The notes: generated by a model not told the origin, from the sequence alone. A stretch of DNA of 64,000 nt from Rubrivivax sp. (GCA_021300575.1 JAJTDM010000020.1:1-64000), one strand, 5' to 3'. Numbered from the stretch's first letter, positions 18,666 through 28,077 are shown. Made by a program: numbers and translations.

Positions 18666-18738
18666 GGGGATGCGGCTGAAACGGGATCAAGGTGATGACC
18701 GGGCCCTGCGTGCGACCCACCATCGCGTCATGCGGCCA

Positions 18739-20031
18739 CTATAAAGGGCGGCCTGCGGGGGCAGGCACGGCACCGCTGCCCGGCCGGGATGCGGTGCCGA
18801 GCGCAGAGGCGTCGCCCTGCTGCGGCAGCCGCTCCAGCGTCAGATCGATGAAGCTGGCCTCGTCCTGGCGGATGCGGATGCGCACCGGCAGGTACTGCAG
18901 GCTGGGCGCGAACCAGGTCTCCACGGCCAGATCGCTGCTGGTCTTGCTCTGCAGGCGCGGCTTCAGGTGCCAGGCCTTGACCGGGCCCACCGGCAGGTCC
19001 AGCACCTCCTCTCCCACCACGTCGTAGACCCAGCGGTCCACGCGGCGCGTCAGCGCCAGGGGCAGCTCCACCGTCTGCCCGGCGCGCAGCAACTGCGGCT
19101 GCAGCGTGAACATCCAGGACAACTGCACGAACTGGCTGGCCGTGTCCTGCACCCCTGGCACGGTCGGCTGCCCGCCGCCGCGCGGCAGCACGATGCGCTC
19201 GGGTTCGAAGAAGATGGTCTGGCGGCGCACCTCCCGCAGCAGCACCCGGGTCTCCTCGTCATAGCGCAAGGGTTTCAAGCCGGCCTCGGTGAGCAGCCCG
19301 TCGCTGGACATGCGGCGGGACATCAAGGGCGCGAAATCCGCCCCCACCCGCACGTCCAGGTGCACCTGGTAGCGATTGCCGCTGCGCAGCCACTCCACCC
19401 GAGCCTTGCCCTGCACCGGGCCGCGGTAGTCTCCCACCAGGGTGTAGGACAAGCGGGTGGAGGGTGGCCACTCGAACGAGGGGGCTGAAGAGGGCGCAGA
19501 AGGTGGCGTAGAAGGTGGCGTAGAAGGTGGCGAAACCGCAGCGGACGCGGTGGACTGCTGTGCCGGGGTCAAGGCCGGCACTGCGGGCATCTGTGCCGGC
19601 ACCGCAACGGCCGACGCGGCCCCCTCGGCCATGGGGACGGGGGACGTTGACGGCAACGTGGCCAGGGTGCTGTCCCCTGGCGGGGCAGCCGGCTGCCCCG
19701 CGTCGGCCGCTTCGGGTGCGGAGGCGGCCGCCACGGCAGGTGCAGGTGACGTCGCTTCGGCCGCGGCCTCCGGCGCTGACGCAGCAGCAGCCGGGGGACT
19801 GGCCACAGCCGGCGCAGGCGCAAGGGCGGGAGCGGGCGACGGCGCCACGGGCGGCGGCTCCGCAGGGGCCAGTTCGCGCACGAAGGCCACGTCGATGCGC
19901 GCGGGCGAGGTGTCGGCCGCACCGGAACCCAGGCGCGCCAAGTCTTCCAGCATTGCCGCCAGCCCCAGGTGCACCAGCGTGACCACGGCCACCAGGGCAG
20001 CAGCCTTCCAACGGCGGGAGGAGAAAGGCAC
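18739..20031 (-). CDS. DUF3108 domain protein with N-terminal anchor and Pro/Ala linker
   Basis: About 430 residues. A single N-terminal membrane segment (WKAAALVAVVTLVHLGLAAML) suggests an inner-membrane anchor with a periplasmic C-terminus. A long Ala/Pro/Ser-rich linker (about residues 55-230) is followed by a DUF3108 domain, recognisable from LSYTLVGDYRG, VEWLRSGNRYQVHLDV, SDGLLTEAGLKPLRYDEE and WHLKPRLQSKTSSDLAVETWFAP. The molecular function of the domain is unknown. I chose GTG 20031, just before the anchor; the frame is open far upstream but runs into the DUF3429 gene. The linker DNA contains a 12-base tandem repeat. Confidence 0.8.
   Translation of the reverse strand: MPFSSRRWKAAALVAVVTLVHLGLAAMLEDLARLGSGAADTSPARIDVAFVRELAPAEPPPVAPSPAPALAPAPAVASPPAAAASAPEAAAEATSPAPAVAAASAPEAADAGQPAAPPGDSTLATLPSTSPVPMAEGAASAVAVPAQMPAVPALTPAQQSTASAAVSPPSTPPSTPPSAPSSAPSFEWPPSTRLSYTLVGDYRGPVQGKARVEWLRSGNRYQVHLDVRVGADFAPLMSRRMSSDGLLTEAGLKPLRYDEETRVLLREVRRQTIFFEPERIVLPRGGGQPTVPGVQDTASQFVQLSWMFTLQPQLLRAGQTVELPLALTRRVDRWVYDVVGEEVLDLPVGPVKAWHLKPRLQSKTSSDLAVETWFAPSLQYLPVRIRIRQDEASFIDLTLERLPQQGDASALGTASRPGSGAVPAPAGRPL
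19499..19534. repeat. 12-bp in-frame tandem repeat in DUF3108 linker
   Basis: Three copies of GAAGGTGGCGTA (the last ends GAA), encoding a repeated Pro-Pro-Ser-Thr unit on the minus strand. Copy-number change would lengthen or shorten the linker by four residues without breaking the frame. Confidence 0.9.
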
Positions 20032-20060
20032 GGGGGGATCGCCGCGGGCCGGGCGGTGCC

Positions 20061-20498
20061 TCAGCTGCCCGCCGCCCCGAGAAAGCAGCAAAGCGCCGCC
20101 ACCGCACTCAGACGAAAGCGCAGCACCAGCCAGCGCTGCAGCCCGTGGGCCACGTACAGGCGCCGGTCCACCGCGTAGCAGGCGATCAGCATCACCCCCA
20201 GCACCACCAACCCGGCACTGGGCGGCATGACGGTGGCCACCCAGGCCACCAAAGAGGGCACCACGCCCCACGCGAAGAGCCGGGGGTCTGGCTGGGTTTG
20301 GGTGAAAGCCACCCCCCAATGCACGCCCCCCAGGAAAGACACGATGGTGGCCGCGTAGGCCGCCAGGGCCAACACGGCGTAGGGATGGGCCTCCGGCCAG
20401 ACCAGGTGCACCAGCAGCGCGCCGCCCACGAAGGGCAGCAAGCCGGCATGGCCCAGGCGCCGGGCCCAGGCCGGCAGTTCTTCGTCCGGTCCTGTCAT
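20061..20498 (-). CDS. DUF3429 small inner-membrane protein
   Basis: A 145-residue protein with about five hydrophobic segments and the DUF3429 pattern LGHAGLLPFVGGALLV, YAATIVSFLGGVHWGVAF, WGVVPSLVAW and CYAVDRRLY. The function of this family is unknown. Start ATG 20498 has a GGAAG ribosome-binding site five bases upstream. An alternative GTG at 20519 would overlap the dsbC stop by four bases and add seven residues. It lies between dsbC and the DUF3108 gene, all in one direction, probably one operon. Confidence 0.82.
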   Translation of the reverse strand: MTGPDEELPAWARRLGHAGLLPFVGGALLVHLVWPEAHPYAVLALAAYAATIVSFLGGVHWGVAFTQTQPDPRLFAWGVVPSLVAWVATVMPPSAGLVVLGVMLIACYAVDRRLYVAHGLQRWLVLRFRLSAVAALCCFLGAAGS

Positions 20499-20515
20499 GA
20501 CGGCTTCCAGCTTGC

Positions 20516-21274
20516 TCACCCCTTGCCTGCCGCGGCCGTCAGGCGCTTCTCGATCTCGTCCACGGGAATCGCCCCGGGCGAGCGCGAGCCGTCCTCGAAC
20601 ACCGTCGCGGGCGTGCCCTGCACGCGGTGCTTGCGCCCGAGCTCGGTGTTGCGGTCCAGCGCGGCGGTGTCGCACTTCGCGCTGGCGGTGGAGGCCGGCA
20701 CCGTGCCGTTGATCATCCAGTCACGCCAGGCCTTGGCCGGGTCCTTGGCACACCAGATGTCGCGCGACTTGGTGGTCGAGTCCGGGCCGAGGATCGGGTA
20801 GAGGAAGATGTAGACCGTGACGTTCTTCAACCCCGCCACATCGCGCTCGAAACGCTTGCAATAGCCGCAGTTGGGGTCCACGAAGACGGCCAGCTTGCGC
20901 GCGCCGGTGCCCTGCTTGATGACGATGGTGTCCTTCAGCGGCAGCTTGGCGAAATCGAAGGCGGTGAGCTTGTCGATGCGCTCCCGGCTCAGGTTGGCAC
21001 GGGTGCGCGTGTCGATCAATTCACCCGTGAAGAGGTGGTTGCCCTGGTCATCGGTGTAGAAGAGGTCGGTGCCGATGCGCACCTCCCAGATGCCTGGCAC
21101 GGCCGTCTTCGACACCTCGTCGATCTTGGGCAGGTTCGGCAGGCGCTCGGGCAGGTTCTTGCGGATGGCGGCCTCCTGCGCCTGGGCCGCAAAGGGCAGG
21201 GCCAGGCCCAGCGCCAGGAGGCAGGCGCCCAGCGCCGAGGTCAGCCGCGCGGGCCGGCAAATGTCGTGGTTCAT
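20516..21274 (-). CDS. dsbC: Thiol:disulfide isomerase DsbC
   Basis: Periplasmic disulfide isomerase of 252 residues. The signal peptide has the hydrophobic core LGACLLALGLALPFAA and predicted cleavage after AQA near residue 32. An N-terminal dimerisation domain (IWEVRIGTDLFYTDDQGNHLFTG split over strands) leads to a thioredoxin fold with the active site CGYC in FVDPNCGYCKRFE. A second cysteine pair sits in IWCAKDP and SAKCDTAA, as in DsbC. The cis-Pro is in VQGTPATVF. It starts 13 bases after the UbiH-family gene, so it is probably cotranscribed. Confidence 0.95.
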   Translation of the reverse strand: MNHDICRPARLTSALGACLLALGLALPFAAQAQEAAIRKNLPERLPNLPKIDEVSKTAVPGIWEVRIGTDLFYTDDQGNHLFTGELIDTRTRANLSRERIDKLTAFDFAKLPLKDTIVIKQGTGARKLAVFVDPNCGYCKRFERDVAGLKNVTVYIFLYPILGPDSTTKSRDIWCAKDPAKAWRDWMINGTVPASTASAKCDTAALDRNTELGRKHRVQGTPATVFEDGSRSPGAIPVDEIEKRLTAAAGKG

Positions 21275-21287
21275 GAAAGCTTGGTCC

Positions 21288-22436
21288 TCAGGAATTCAGG
21301 GCACGGGCCGTCAGCGCCTTCTTCAAGGGCCCGAGCCGGTCCACCCATTGCAGGCCGCGGTGCCGCGCTTCGCGCCACAGCGGCGACTCCTGCGCGAACA
21401 GGTGCCACAGCGCATCGGTCACCCCCGCCATGGCCAGGGTCGGCAGATGCCGACGCCGCGCGTAGCGCCGCAGCAGCTTCTCGTCACCCAGGCCACGCCA
21501 CGGTTCGCGCTGCGCGATCACGTCGGCCAGCGCCAGCACGTCGGCAAGCCCCAGGTTAAGCCCCTGGCCAGCCAGGGGGTGCACCACATGGGCAGCGTCT
21601 CCCACCAGCACCCAACCGGGGCCGCTCACGGACTGCGCGCGCGCCAGCCGCAAGGGCCAAGTGGCACGCGGCCCTTCCAGGGCGAGGCTGCCCGCCTCGC
21701 CGCCCGTGGCCTGCGCGAGCGCCTGCTCGAACTCGGCCGGCGCCATGGCCAGCAGGGCCTGTGCCCGGTCCTGCGGCACCGACCACACCAGGCCGTAGGA
21801 ATGCCCGGGGCTGGGGCGGTCAAACGGCAGCAGGGCCAGGATGTCGGGGCTGCGGAACCACTGCCGCGCCAGCCCGGCGTGCGGCTGGTCGCTGCGCAGC
21901 CGCGCGGCCACGCCGCTGTGGCCATAGGCCTGGGTATCCACTTTCACCCCCAGCGCGGCACGCGAGGCCGCGTCCTTGCCCTCGGCCACCACCGCCAGCG
22001 GGGCCTGCACGGCTTCGGCCACCACCGTGATGTGGGGCGCAAAGCGCACGGCGCTGGCCAGGACCGCGTCCAACTCGGCCGCGTCCACGATCCAGGCCAG
22101 GGCCTGCACGGACTGCTCGTAGGCGGAGAAATGCAGGGCCGCGGGCCTGCGGCCTGCCGGGACATCGCCCTGCACCCGCATGTCCCACACGGCAGTGCGG
22201 GCGTCCGGGGGCAGCGCATACCACACCCGCAAGTCCTGCAAGAGAGCCACCGAACCGGCATTCAGGGCGTAGGTGCGCACGTCCGGTGCCGGTGTTGCCG
22301 AAGCGGCAGAAGCGCCAGCAGTTGCCGCTGAGGCGTCCGCCACCAAGGCCACGCGCAGGCCCTGTCTCGCCAGAGCCAATGCCAGCGAGCGGCCCACGGG
22401 CCCCTCGCCGCGGATGCACACGTCATGGGAGTTCAC
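21288..22436 (-). CDS. UbiH/UbiF/Coq6-family FAD monooxygenase
   Basis: FAD-dependent aromatic hydroxylase of 382 residues, likely acting in ubiquinone biosynthesis. The FAD-binding N-terminus is VCIRGEGPVGRSLALALARQGL; the second Gly of the usual GxGxxG is replaced in the GEGPVG version. The family GD motif is VLVGDAAHVVHPLAGQGLNLGLADV. ARTYAL-type residues appear as DVRTYALNAGS. It is not possible to say which ring position is hydroxylated. Start GTG 22436; no good ribosome-binding site. It is transcribed divergently from the MOSC gene. Confidence 0.85.
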   Translation of the reverse strand: MNSHDVCIRGEGPVGRSLALALARQGLRVALVADASAATAGASAASATPAPDVRTYALNAGSVALLQDLRVWYALPPDARTAVWDMRVQGDVPAGRRPAALHFSAYEQSVQALAWIVDAAELDAVLASAVRFAPHITVVAEAVQAPLAVVAEGKDAASRAALGVKVDTQAYGHSGVAARLRSDQPHAGLARQWFRSPDILALLPFDRPSPGHSYGLVWSVPQDRAQALLAMAPAEFEQALAQATGGEAGSLALEGPRATWPLRLARAQSVSGPGWVLVGDAAHVVHPLAGQGLNLGLADVLALADVIAQREPWRGLGDEKLLRRYARRRHLPTLAMAGVTDALWHLFAQESPLWREARHRGLQWVDRLGPLKKALTARALNS

Positions 22437-22570
22437 TCGGCAGATTGTAGGCAGCGGGTACCATCGACCGCCCGCGTGAACGCAAAGCCCCGGGCCGGCG
22501 CGAGCTCGAGATTCCGAGCCTGCGGTCCGCCTGGAAAACCGACACCCTGCCAACCCCATTCCTGCGCACG

Positions 22571-23428
22571 ATGAGCGACCTTCACTGCACCCTGTCCGCC
22601 CTGCACCTGCACCCCGTGAAAAGCTGCGGCGGCTTCGAAGTCCGTGAGAGCCTGCTGGTGGAAACCGGCCTGGACCTGGACCGCGCCTGGATGGTGGTGG
22701 ACACCCACGGCGAGATGCTGACCCAGCGCGAACTGCCGCGCATGGCGCTGGTGCAGACCAGCCTGCGCCACGACGACGTGGTGCTGCGCGCCCCGGGCAT
22801 GCTGCCGCTGCACCTGGCCATCAATGCCGTGGAGGAGCCCACCCGGGTGCAGGTCTGGGACGACATCGTCAAGGCCTACGACATGGGCGCGCTGGCCGCG
22901 CAGTGGTTCAGCGACTTCCTGGGCGTCAAGGGCCTGCGGCTGGCGCGCTTCGACCCCGACCAGAAGCGCCTGTCCGAACGCAAGTGGACTGGCGCCATCG
23001 ACGCCGAGAACGCGTTTGCCGACGGTTTTCCGCTGTTGGTGGTGTCCACCGCCTCGCTGGCCGAACTCAACCGCCGCCTGGCCGCTGCCGGGCAACCCGG
23101 CGTGCCCATGCAGCGCTTCCGGCCCAACCTGGTGCTGGATGGCCTGGAAGACGCCCACGCCGAAGATCACCTGGACACGCTGGAGATCGCCACCGACGAC
23201 GGCCCGGTGGTGCTCAAGCTCGTCAAGCCCTGCGCCCGCTGCAGCATTCCAGACGTGGACCCGGCCTCGGGCGAGAAGGGCCACGCCGTGCAGGACACGC
23301 TGAGCGCCTACCGGGCGGACGCCCGCGTCAACGGCGGGCTGACCTTTGGCATGAACGCCATCATCGTCTCGGGCGTCGAGCGCACGCTGCGCGTGGGCGC
23401 CGCTGTGCGGGGCACGCTGGCGTTTTGA
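22571..23428 (+). CDS. MOSC-domain protein (YcbX/MOCO sulfurase C-terminal type)
   Basis: A 285-residue protein with an N-terminal MOSC_N beta-barrel (LHLHPVKSCGGFEVRESLLVETGLDLDRAWMVVD split over strands) and a MOSC domain ending in FGMNAIIVSG. The conserved cysteine proposed to carry sulfur or bind the molybdenum cofactor is in KPCARCSIPDVD. Relatives such as YcbX reduce N-hydroxylated compounds with a redox partner. This protein lacks the C-terminal ferredoxin domain found in E. coli YcbX, so a separate partner would be needed. Confidence 0.9.
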   Translation: MSDLHCTLSALHLHPVKSCGGFEVRESLLVETGLDLDRAWMVVDTHGEMLTQRELPRMALVQTSLRHDDVVLRAPGMLPLHLAINAVEEPTRVQVWDDIVKAYDMGALAAQWFSDFLGVKGLRLARFDPDQKRLSERKWTGAIDAENAFADGFPLLVVSTASLAELNRRLAAAGQPGVPMQRFRPNLVLDGLEDAHAEDHLDTLEIATDDGPVVLKLVKPCARCSIPDVDPASGEKGHAVQDTLSAYRADARVNGGLTFGMNAIIVSGVERTLRVGAAVRGTLAF

Positions 23429-23484
23429 GCACCTCAAGTCCGGGCCGACCCCGGCCCGGACCCTCCCGCCACCTCCTCTGACAG

Positions 23485-24399
23485 GTGCCGCCCGGGCCAC
23501 CACACCGCACCTTGCGCTCCTGGCAACTCTTCGCCATCAGCGTGCTCATCTGGGGCACGACCTGGCACGCCATCGTGCACCAGCTGGCCCAGGCCACACC
23601 GGAGTTCGGCGTGGCGGTGCGCTTCACGCTGGCCGGACTGCTGGTGCTGGCCTGGGCGGGGCTGCGCCGGGAGCGCCTGCGGTTCAGCCCCCAGCAGCAC
23701 GCCCTGCTGGCGCTGCAGGGGGTGTTCATGTATTCGGTGTCGTACATCTGCGTGTACCACGCTGAAAAGCACATCCCCTCGGGCCTGGTGGCCGTGGGCT
23801 ACAGCGCCCAGCCGTTGCTGCTGGGGGTGGCCACGCGGCTGCTGTGGGGCACGCCGCTCACCGGCCGGTTCGTTGTGGGCGGCCTGATGGGTGTGGCCGG
23901 CGTGGCGCTGATCTTCGCGCCAGAGTTCGCCCAGATGTCCACCAACGCACGCGCGGCATGGGGCGCGGTGTTCACGGTGGCGGCCGTGGGGCTGTCGTCG
24001 GTGGGCAACCTGGTGGCCTCCCGCAACGGGCAACATGGCCTGCCCTTCGTGCCCGTGCTCGGCTACGGCATGCTGTACGGCTCCGCGGTGTCCTGGGCAT
24101 TTGCCTGGGGTAGCGGCCAGCCCATCGTCTGGCCCTCGGACGTCACCTGGTGGGCCACGCTGCTGTACCTCTCGGCCTTCGGCTCGGTGGTGGCTTTCGG
24201 CTGCTATCTGCTGCTGCAGCAGCGCATCGGCGTGGGCCCGGCTTCCACCGTCGGGGTGGCCACCACGGTGATCGCGTTGCTGGTGTCGGTGGTGCTGGAG
24301 GGCTACCGGCCGGGCCTGCTGGCACTGACGGGGGTGGTGCTGGCGATTGCAGGCAACGCGCTGGCCCTGGGCTGGAAGCCAGGGCGTCAGGGCCGCTGA
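23485..24399 (+). CDS. EamA/DMT-family transporter
   Basis: Inner-membrane permease of 304 residues with ten predicted hydrophobic helices arranged as two EamA repeats. The first starts FAISVLIWGTTWHAIVH, the second AWGAVFTVAAVGLSSVGN. GPASTVGVATTVIALLVSVVLEG and the closing LTGVVLAIAGNALAL are typical of the final helices. The substrate is unknown; amino-acid or metabolite export is usual in the family. Start GTG 23485, 56 bases after the MOSC gene. Confidence 0.9.
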   Translation: MPPGPPHRTLRSWQLFAISVLIWGTTWHAIVHQLAQATPEFGVAVRFTLAGLLVLAWAGLRRERLRFSPQQHALLALQGVFMYSVSYICVYHAEKHIPSGLVAVGYSAQPLLLGVATRLLWGTPLTGRFVVGGLMGVAGVALIFAPEFAQMSTNARAAWGAVFTVAAVGLSSVGNLVASRNGQHGLPFVPVLGYGMLYGSAVSWAFAWGSGQPIVWPSDVTWWATLLYLSAFGSVVAFGCYLLLQQRIGVGPASTVGVATTVIALLVSVVLEGYRPGLLALTGVVLAIAGNALALGWKPGRQGR

Positions 24400-24419
24400 A
24401 GGTGCCCGCGCCGACTCCC

Positions 24420-24425
24420 TAGAAT
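24420..24425 (+). promoter_or_regulatory. Likely -10 element of the ychF promoter
   Basis: TAGAAT within CCTAGAATCC, 95 bases before the ychF start. The same string forms the paired -10 elements between tviB and lysS. The -35 region (TGAAGG at 17-base spacing) is weak. Confidence 0.45.
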
Positions 24426-24519
24426 CCACCGGTTTGCGAGTGGAGCCCTCTGTGGCCCGCCCAGGCGTCCGCCACCCTTGCGGCGCTGACGCACCCCCCT
24501 TCTTCCGAAAGCCCCCGCC

Positions 24520-25614
24520 ATGAGCCTCCAATGCGGCATCGTCGGCCTGCCCAACGTCGGCAAGTCGACCCTCTTCAACGCCCTGACCAAGGCCGGCATC
24601 GCCGCCGAGAACTACCCCTTCTGCACCATCGAGCCCAATGTGGGCGTGGTGGAACTGCCCGACCCGCGCCTGGCGCAGCTTGCGGCCATCGTGAGACCTG
24701 AGCGCGTGCTGCCGGCCATCGTCGAGTTCGTCGATATCGCGGGCCTGGTGGCCGGGGCGAGCAAGGGCGAAGGCCTGGGCAACCAGTTCCTGAGCCACAT
24801 CCGCGAGACCGACGCCATCGTCAACGTGGTGCGCTGCTTCGAGGATGAGAACGTCATCCACGTGGCCGGCCGCGTGGACCCCATCGCCGACATCGAGGTC
24901 ATCCAGACCGAACTGTGCCTGGCCGACCTCTCCACCGTGGAAAAGGCCCTGGTGCGCCACACCAAGGTGGCCAAGGCCGGCGGCGACAAGGAGGCGCAGC
25001 GCCTGGTGGACGTGCTGAAGAAGTGCGACGCCACGCTGAACGAGGGCCGCCCCGTGCGCAGCATCGACTTCAGCAAGGAAGAGCGCGCCGTGCTCAAGCC
25101 GCTGTGCCTGATCACCGCCAAGCCCGCCATGTTCGTGGGCAACGTGGCCGAGGATGGTTTCGAGAACAACCCCTTCCTGGAGCGGCTGCGCGAGTACGCC
25201 GCCAAGCAGAACGCCCCCGTGGTGGCCATCTGCGCCAAGACCGAGGCCGAGCTGGCCGACATGGCCGACGAGGACCGCCTGCTGTTCCTGCAGGAGATGG
25301 GGCAGGACGAGCCCGGCCTGAACCGCCTGATCCGCGCGGCTTTCAAGCTGCTGGGGCTGCAGACCTATTTCACCGCCGGCCCGAAGGAAGTACGCGCCTG
25401 GACCATCCACATCGGTGACACCGCCCCGCAGGCCGCGGGCGTGATCCACACCGATTTCGAGCGCGGCTTCATCCGCGCCCAGACCATCGCGTTTGACGAC
25501 TACATCGCCTGCAAGGGCGAATCAGGCGCCAAGGACGCCGGCAAGATGCGCGCCGAAGGCAAGGAGTACGTGGTCAAGGACGGCGACGTGCTGAACTTCC
25601 TGTTCAACGTCTGA
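24520..25614 (+). CDS. ychF: Redox-regulated ATPase YchF (Obg-like)
   Basis: P-loop NTPase of the Obg family that prefers ATP and binds ribosomes; it is involved in stress responses and leaderless translation in E. coli. It has 364 residues, typical. Walker [15 protein letters not shown] lies near residue 8, switch region [20 protein letters not shown], and the nucleotide-specificity motif that is NKxD in GTPases is the YchF form here. The C-terminal TGS domain ([22 protein letters not shown] split over strands) covers roughly 280-364. Start ATG 24520. Confidence 0.97.
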   Translation: MSLQCGIVGLPNVGKSTLFNALTKAGIAAENYPFCTIEPNVGVVELPDPRLAQLAAIVRPERVLPAIVEFVDIAGLVAGASKGEGLGNQFLSHIRETDAIVNVVRCFEDENVIHVAGRVDPIADIEVIQTELCLADLSTVEKALVRHTKVAKAGGDKEAQRLVDVLKKCDATLNEGRPVRSIDFSKEERAVLKPLCLITAKPAMFVGNVAEDGFENNPFLERLREYAAKQNAPVVAICAKTEAELADMADEDRLLFLQEMGQDEPGLNRLIRAAFKLLGLQTYFTAGPKEVRAWTIHIGDTAPQAAGVIHTDFERGFIRAQTIAFDDYIACKGESGAKDAGKMRAEGKEYVVKDGDVLNFLFNV

Positions 25615-25620
25615 CGGTCG

Positions 25621-25650
25621 GGGCGCGGGCCTTGCATCGCCCTCGCGCCC
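25621..25650. terminator. Hairpin between convergent ychF and saccharopine-dehydrogenase-like genes
   Basis: Inverted repeat GGGCGCG...CGCGCCC with a 16-base loop in the 59-base gap between two convergent genes. No U-tract follows on either strand, so termination is only inferred from position and structure. Confidence 0.35.
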
Positions 25651-25673
25651 GCCGCGCACCTCGTCGGCCGGTC

Positions 25674-26690
25674 TCACCCCCATTTCACGCCCTCGATTCG
25701 GTCGAGCAGTTCCCGCCCGTAGAGGGCCGGGGTCTGGAAGCCTGGGGACCACTTCCCCGCCAGCACCGCGCGCGCGACCTCGCGAAGGCAGAGTACGGTG
25801 AATCGGTAGGCCTCCGGACCCATCAACGCGACCCGCTGCTGGGTCTGCCCGTTGGAAGCGATCGCGAGGACGTAGGTTCTGCCGTCGCGCAGTTGGCGGG
25901 CCGACGAACCCTCCGGGAAGAGTGGCAGCAGGTGATTCAGGATCAGATCACGCAGCCAGAGCAGCCGGCCCTTCATCATCGCGACTGCGAGCCCCGGCAG
26001 GACAGAGTAGGTCGAGATGTTGCCGATGCCGGTGGAGACCCCTGCGGTGAACAGATCTCCGAGCCAGGGGTCGTAGACCGCGCGGAACCTCCTGCCTGAA
26101 ACCTGAAAGTCCAGTTCGGTTTCGGCCGGCCGGGCTGCGACCAGGGCGCCGTCCACTCGTCGGTACCCGGGGTGTTCGATATGCGAAAGCATCCCCTTGA
26201 GGGTGCCGCGCGACACCCCGCCCTCGGTGGCCAGGGCGATCACCAGTTCGTTCGCGTCGGGCAACCTCTTCTTCGCGAGCCCTGCCGCGATATCGGAGGG
26301 TGCGACATTGAACCCGGCACCGGGCATGATCATGATGTTCGCGCGGCGCGCCTGTTCGTCGAAGGCAAAGGCGCTGGAGGTGTCCTGCACCTCGCCCGCA
26401 AGGTCGACGTAGTGGGTGCCGGAAGCCAGGCAGGCTTCGATGAGAGGCTTCTGGGTCGTGATGAACTGGCTGGAGAGGTTCAGCAGAAGGCGCACGCCCT
26501 TCAGTTGCCGCTCGATCTCGCGCGAGTCGTTCAGGTCGAAAACAGCCGCCTCGAGGTCGAGGCGCGCAGCCAGCGCGCGCACCGTCTCCTCGCGCCCACC
26601 CAGAACGGGCCGCAGTCCCGCTCTGACGAACTCCTCGGCGCAAAGCCGGCCGGTGTATCCCGCTGCGCCGTAGATCAGAATGTCCGACAC
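25674..26690 (-). CDS. Saccharopine dehydrogenase-like NADP-binding protein (trans-acting enoyl reductase type)
   Basis: A 338-residue protein starting with the Rossmann motif ILIYGAAGYTGRLCAEEFVRAG, followed by LGGREETVRALAARL and LLLNLSSQFITTQKPLIEACLASGTHYVDLAGE split over strands, all typical of the saccharopine dehydrogenase NADP-binding family. True lysine-pathway enzymes have a longer C-terminal domain; short proteins like this one resemble trans-acting enoyl reductases or are uncharacterised. The substrate is unknown. It stands alone, convergent with ychF. Codons such as TTC GCG AAG and CGA are somewhat more mixed than in neighbouring genes, which might mark transfer, but I did not measure this. 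Confidence 0.85.
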   Translation of the reverse strand: MSDILIYGAAGYTGRLCAEEFVRAGLRPVLGGREETVRALAARLDLEAAVFDLNDSREIERQLKGVRLLLNLSSQFITTQKPLIEACLASGTHYVDLAGEVQDTSSAFAFDEQARRANIMIMPGAGFNVAPSDIAAGLAKKRLPDANELVIALATEGGVSRGTLKGMLSHIEHPGYRRVDGALVAARPAETELDFQVSGRRFRAVYDPWLGDLFTAGVSTGIGNISTYSVLPGLAVAMMKGRLLWLRDLILNHLLPLFPEGSSARQLRDGRTYVLAIASNGQTQQRVALMGPEAYRFTVLCLREVARAVLAGKWSPGFQTPALYGRELLDRIEGVKWG

Positions 26691-26838
26691 GTGTTCCCTC
26701 GACTCCGGGATTGAACATCAGGGAGTTGGAAGACGACCGCGGCGGCTGCGGCCCCTTGGCAGAGCCCGGGTATTTCAGCTCCTGCAAACAAGGCGGGTGG
26801 AGTCCGGAGTAACGGTTTGCCGGCGCCCGCGATGGACG

Positions 26839-28077
26839 CTATCTACTGGCCAGATCGCGCGCGCACAGGACGTGGTTGTGTCCGCGAACGTCGTCGCCCT
26901 GCGGGCCGAAGCCGAACGGAAACGCGCCGGGTGTCGCTGTCTTCGGGTCGCTTCGTACCGCTCCCGCGCCGTGCACGTCGAGCCAGCGGCGTCGGCCGGA
27001 TCCGGGCGGTGCCTCCATGTAACCCATTGCCGGCCCGATTGCAGCGTACACGGCAAGTTCGCCTGTCCGTGAAAAGGCGCGGTTCGGCACCGTCGCCGGC
27101 GGCGGCCCCTCGAGATGCGTGGTGGACGACCAGAGGTAGACCAGGCGATCGCTGAACTCGAACAGTGGATCGATGGCCGGAATTCGCGAATAGTCGACGA
27201 TCGAGTGAAGTTCCTTCGCGTTCGGCACTCGCCAGTCGCGGTGGCCACCCAGCGAGAGCCCGCCGCAGTAGGCCAGGGCGTCCGCCCAGCGCAGCGCCCC
27301 CGCGACGCTGCGCCGCTGCCAGACCAGACCGGTGGCGCGATCGGTCACCGTCTCGGCATCCGGGTGGAAATCGTTCCGCCCGTAGGAAGGACCTCGAACC
27401 AGCCGGACGGCGAGCCGGTTGGGCGTCTGCATGCGGTTGCCCGGATCCATGACCGGATACCCCTTGATCCGGCCGTCGGCGAAGTTGACGCCGAAGACCG
27501 TTTCGTCGCCGCCCATGGTCCGGCCGACGTAGCGCGTCGCGCTCCACTCCTGGACGTCGATCGGCCTTCGGCCGTGCGCCGCGTCGCCGAGGCCGGTGCC
27601 CGCGCCATAGGCAAAGTCGAAGACGGAGGTGTCGAGGTAGGGTCGCGAGGTGCGTGGATCGCCGGAATACCCGCCGCGATGGTCGATGAGCGAATACAGC
27701 TCGCGGATCGTGGGCACGCGCCAATCGGCGTGACCGCCGAGACGGCTCGCCCGGGCGAAGCCGTCGAGATCGGAGACCGTCATCGGAGCGCTTGGCGCCC
27801 TGGCCCAGACCAGTCCCGTTACCCTGTCCGTGATGGTGCCGTCACCGTTGTCGACATGGCTGGGTTGGCGGCCAGGGTGCTGGGCGTCCTGGCCCGAAAG
27901 GAAAGTCCCGGCTGTGGGGCACCGAATGACGTCGCCGCGTTCGCCGTAGCACTTGTCCTGCCCCGTGCCGACCACCGGGTAGTGCGCGGCAGTCGACAGG
28001 GCCTTCCCCGCCGCCGAGGTCTGGCATGCAACGAGGAGGACGCAGCCGCCGACGATGAGCGCAAGGAGGGTCTTCAT
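26839..28077 (-). CDS. Lipoprotein with two DUF1566 domains
   Basis: A 412-residue predicted lipoprotein. The signal peptide LLALIVGGCVLLVAC ends in a lipobox with the modified Cys near residue 18. Two DUF1566 (Lcl C-terminal) units follow: one around NGDGTITDRVTGLVWARA...GGHADWRVPTIRELYSLID, the second around ETVTDRATGLVWQRR...GGHRDWRVPNAKELHSIVDYS. The repeated D-TGLVW, DWR-P and EL-S-D positions are the family hallmarks. The fold is used in carbohydrate-binding or adhesion-like surface proteins, but no function is proven. Start ATG 28077; GTG 28089 is an alternative. It is transcribed alone. Confidence 0.82.
   Translation of the reverse strand: MKTLLALIVGGCVLLVACQTSAAGKALSTAAHYPVVGTGQDKCYGERGDVIRCPTAGTFLSGQDAQHPGRQPSHVDNGDGTITDRVTGLVWARAPSAPMTVSDLDGFARASRLGGHADWRVPTIRELYSLIDHRGGYSGDPRTSRPYLDTSVFDFAYGAGTGLGDAAHGRRPIDVQEWSATRYVGRTMGGDETVFGVNFADGRIKGYPVMDPGNRMQTPNRLAVRLVRGPSYGRNDFHPDAETVTDRATGLVWQRRSVAGALRWADALAYCGGLSLGGHRDWRVPNAKELHSIVDYSRIPAIDPLFEFSDRLVYLWSSTTHLEGPPPATVPNRAFSRTGELAVYAAIGPAMGYMEAPPGSGRRRWLDVHGAGAVRSDPKTATPGAFPFGFGPQGDDVRGHNHVLCARDLASR

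Noticed and set aside
20516-20519. Using GTG 20519 as the start of the DUF3429 gene
   Set aside because: It gives a neat overlap with dsbC, but ATG 20498 has a better placed ribosome-binding site; the choice changes seven residues.
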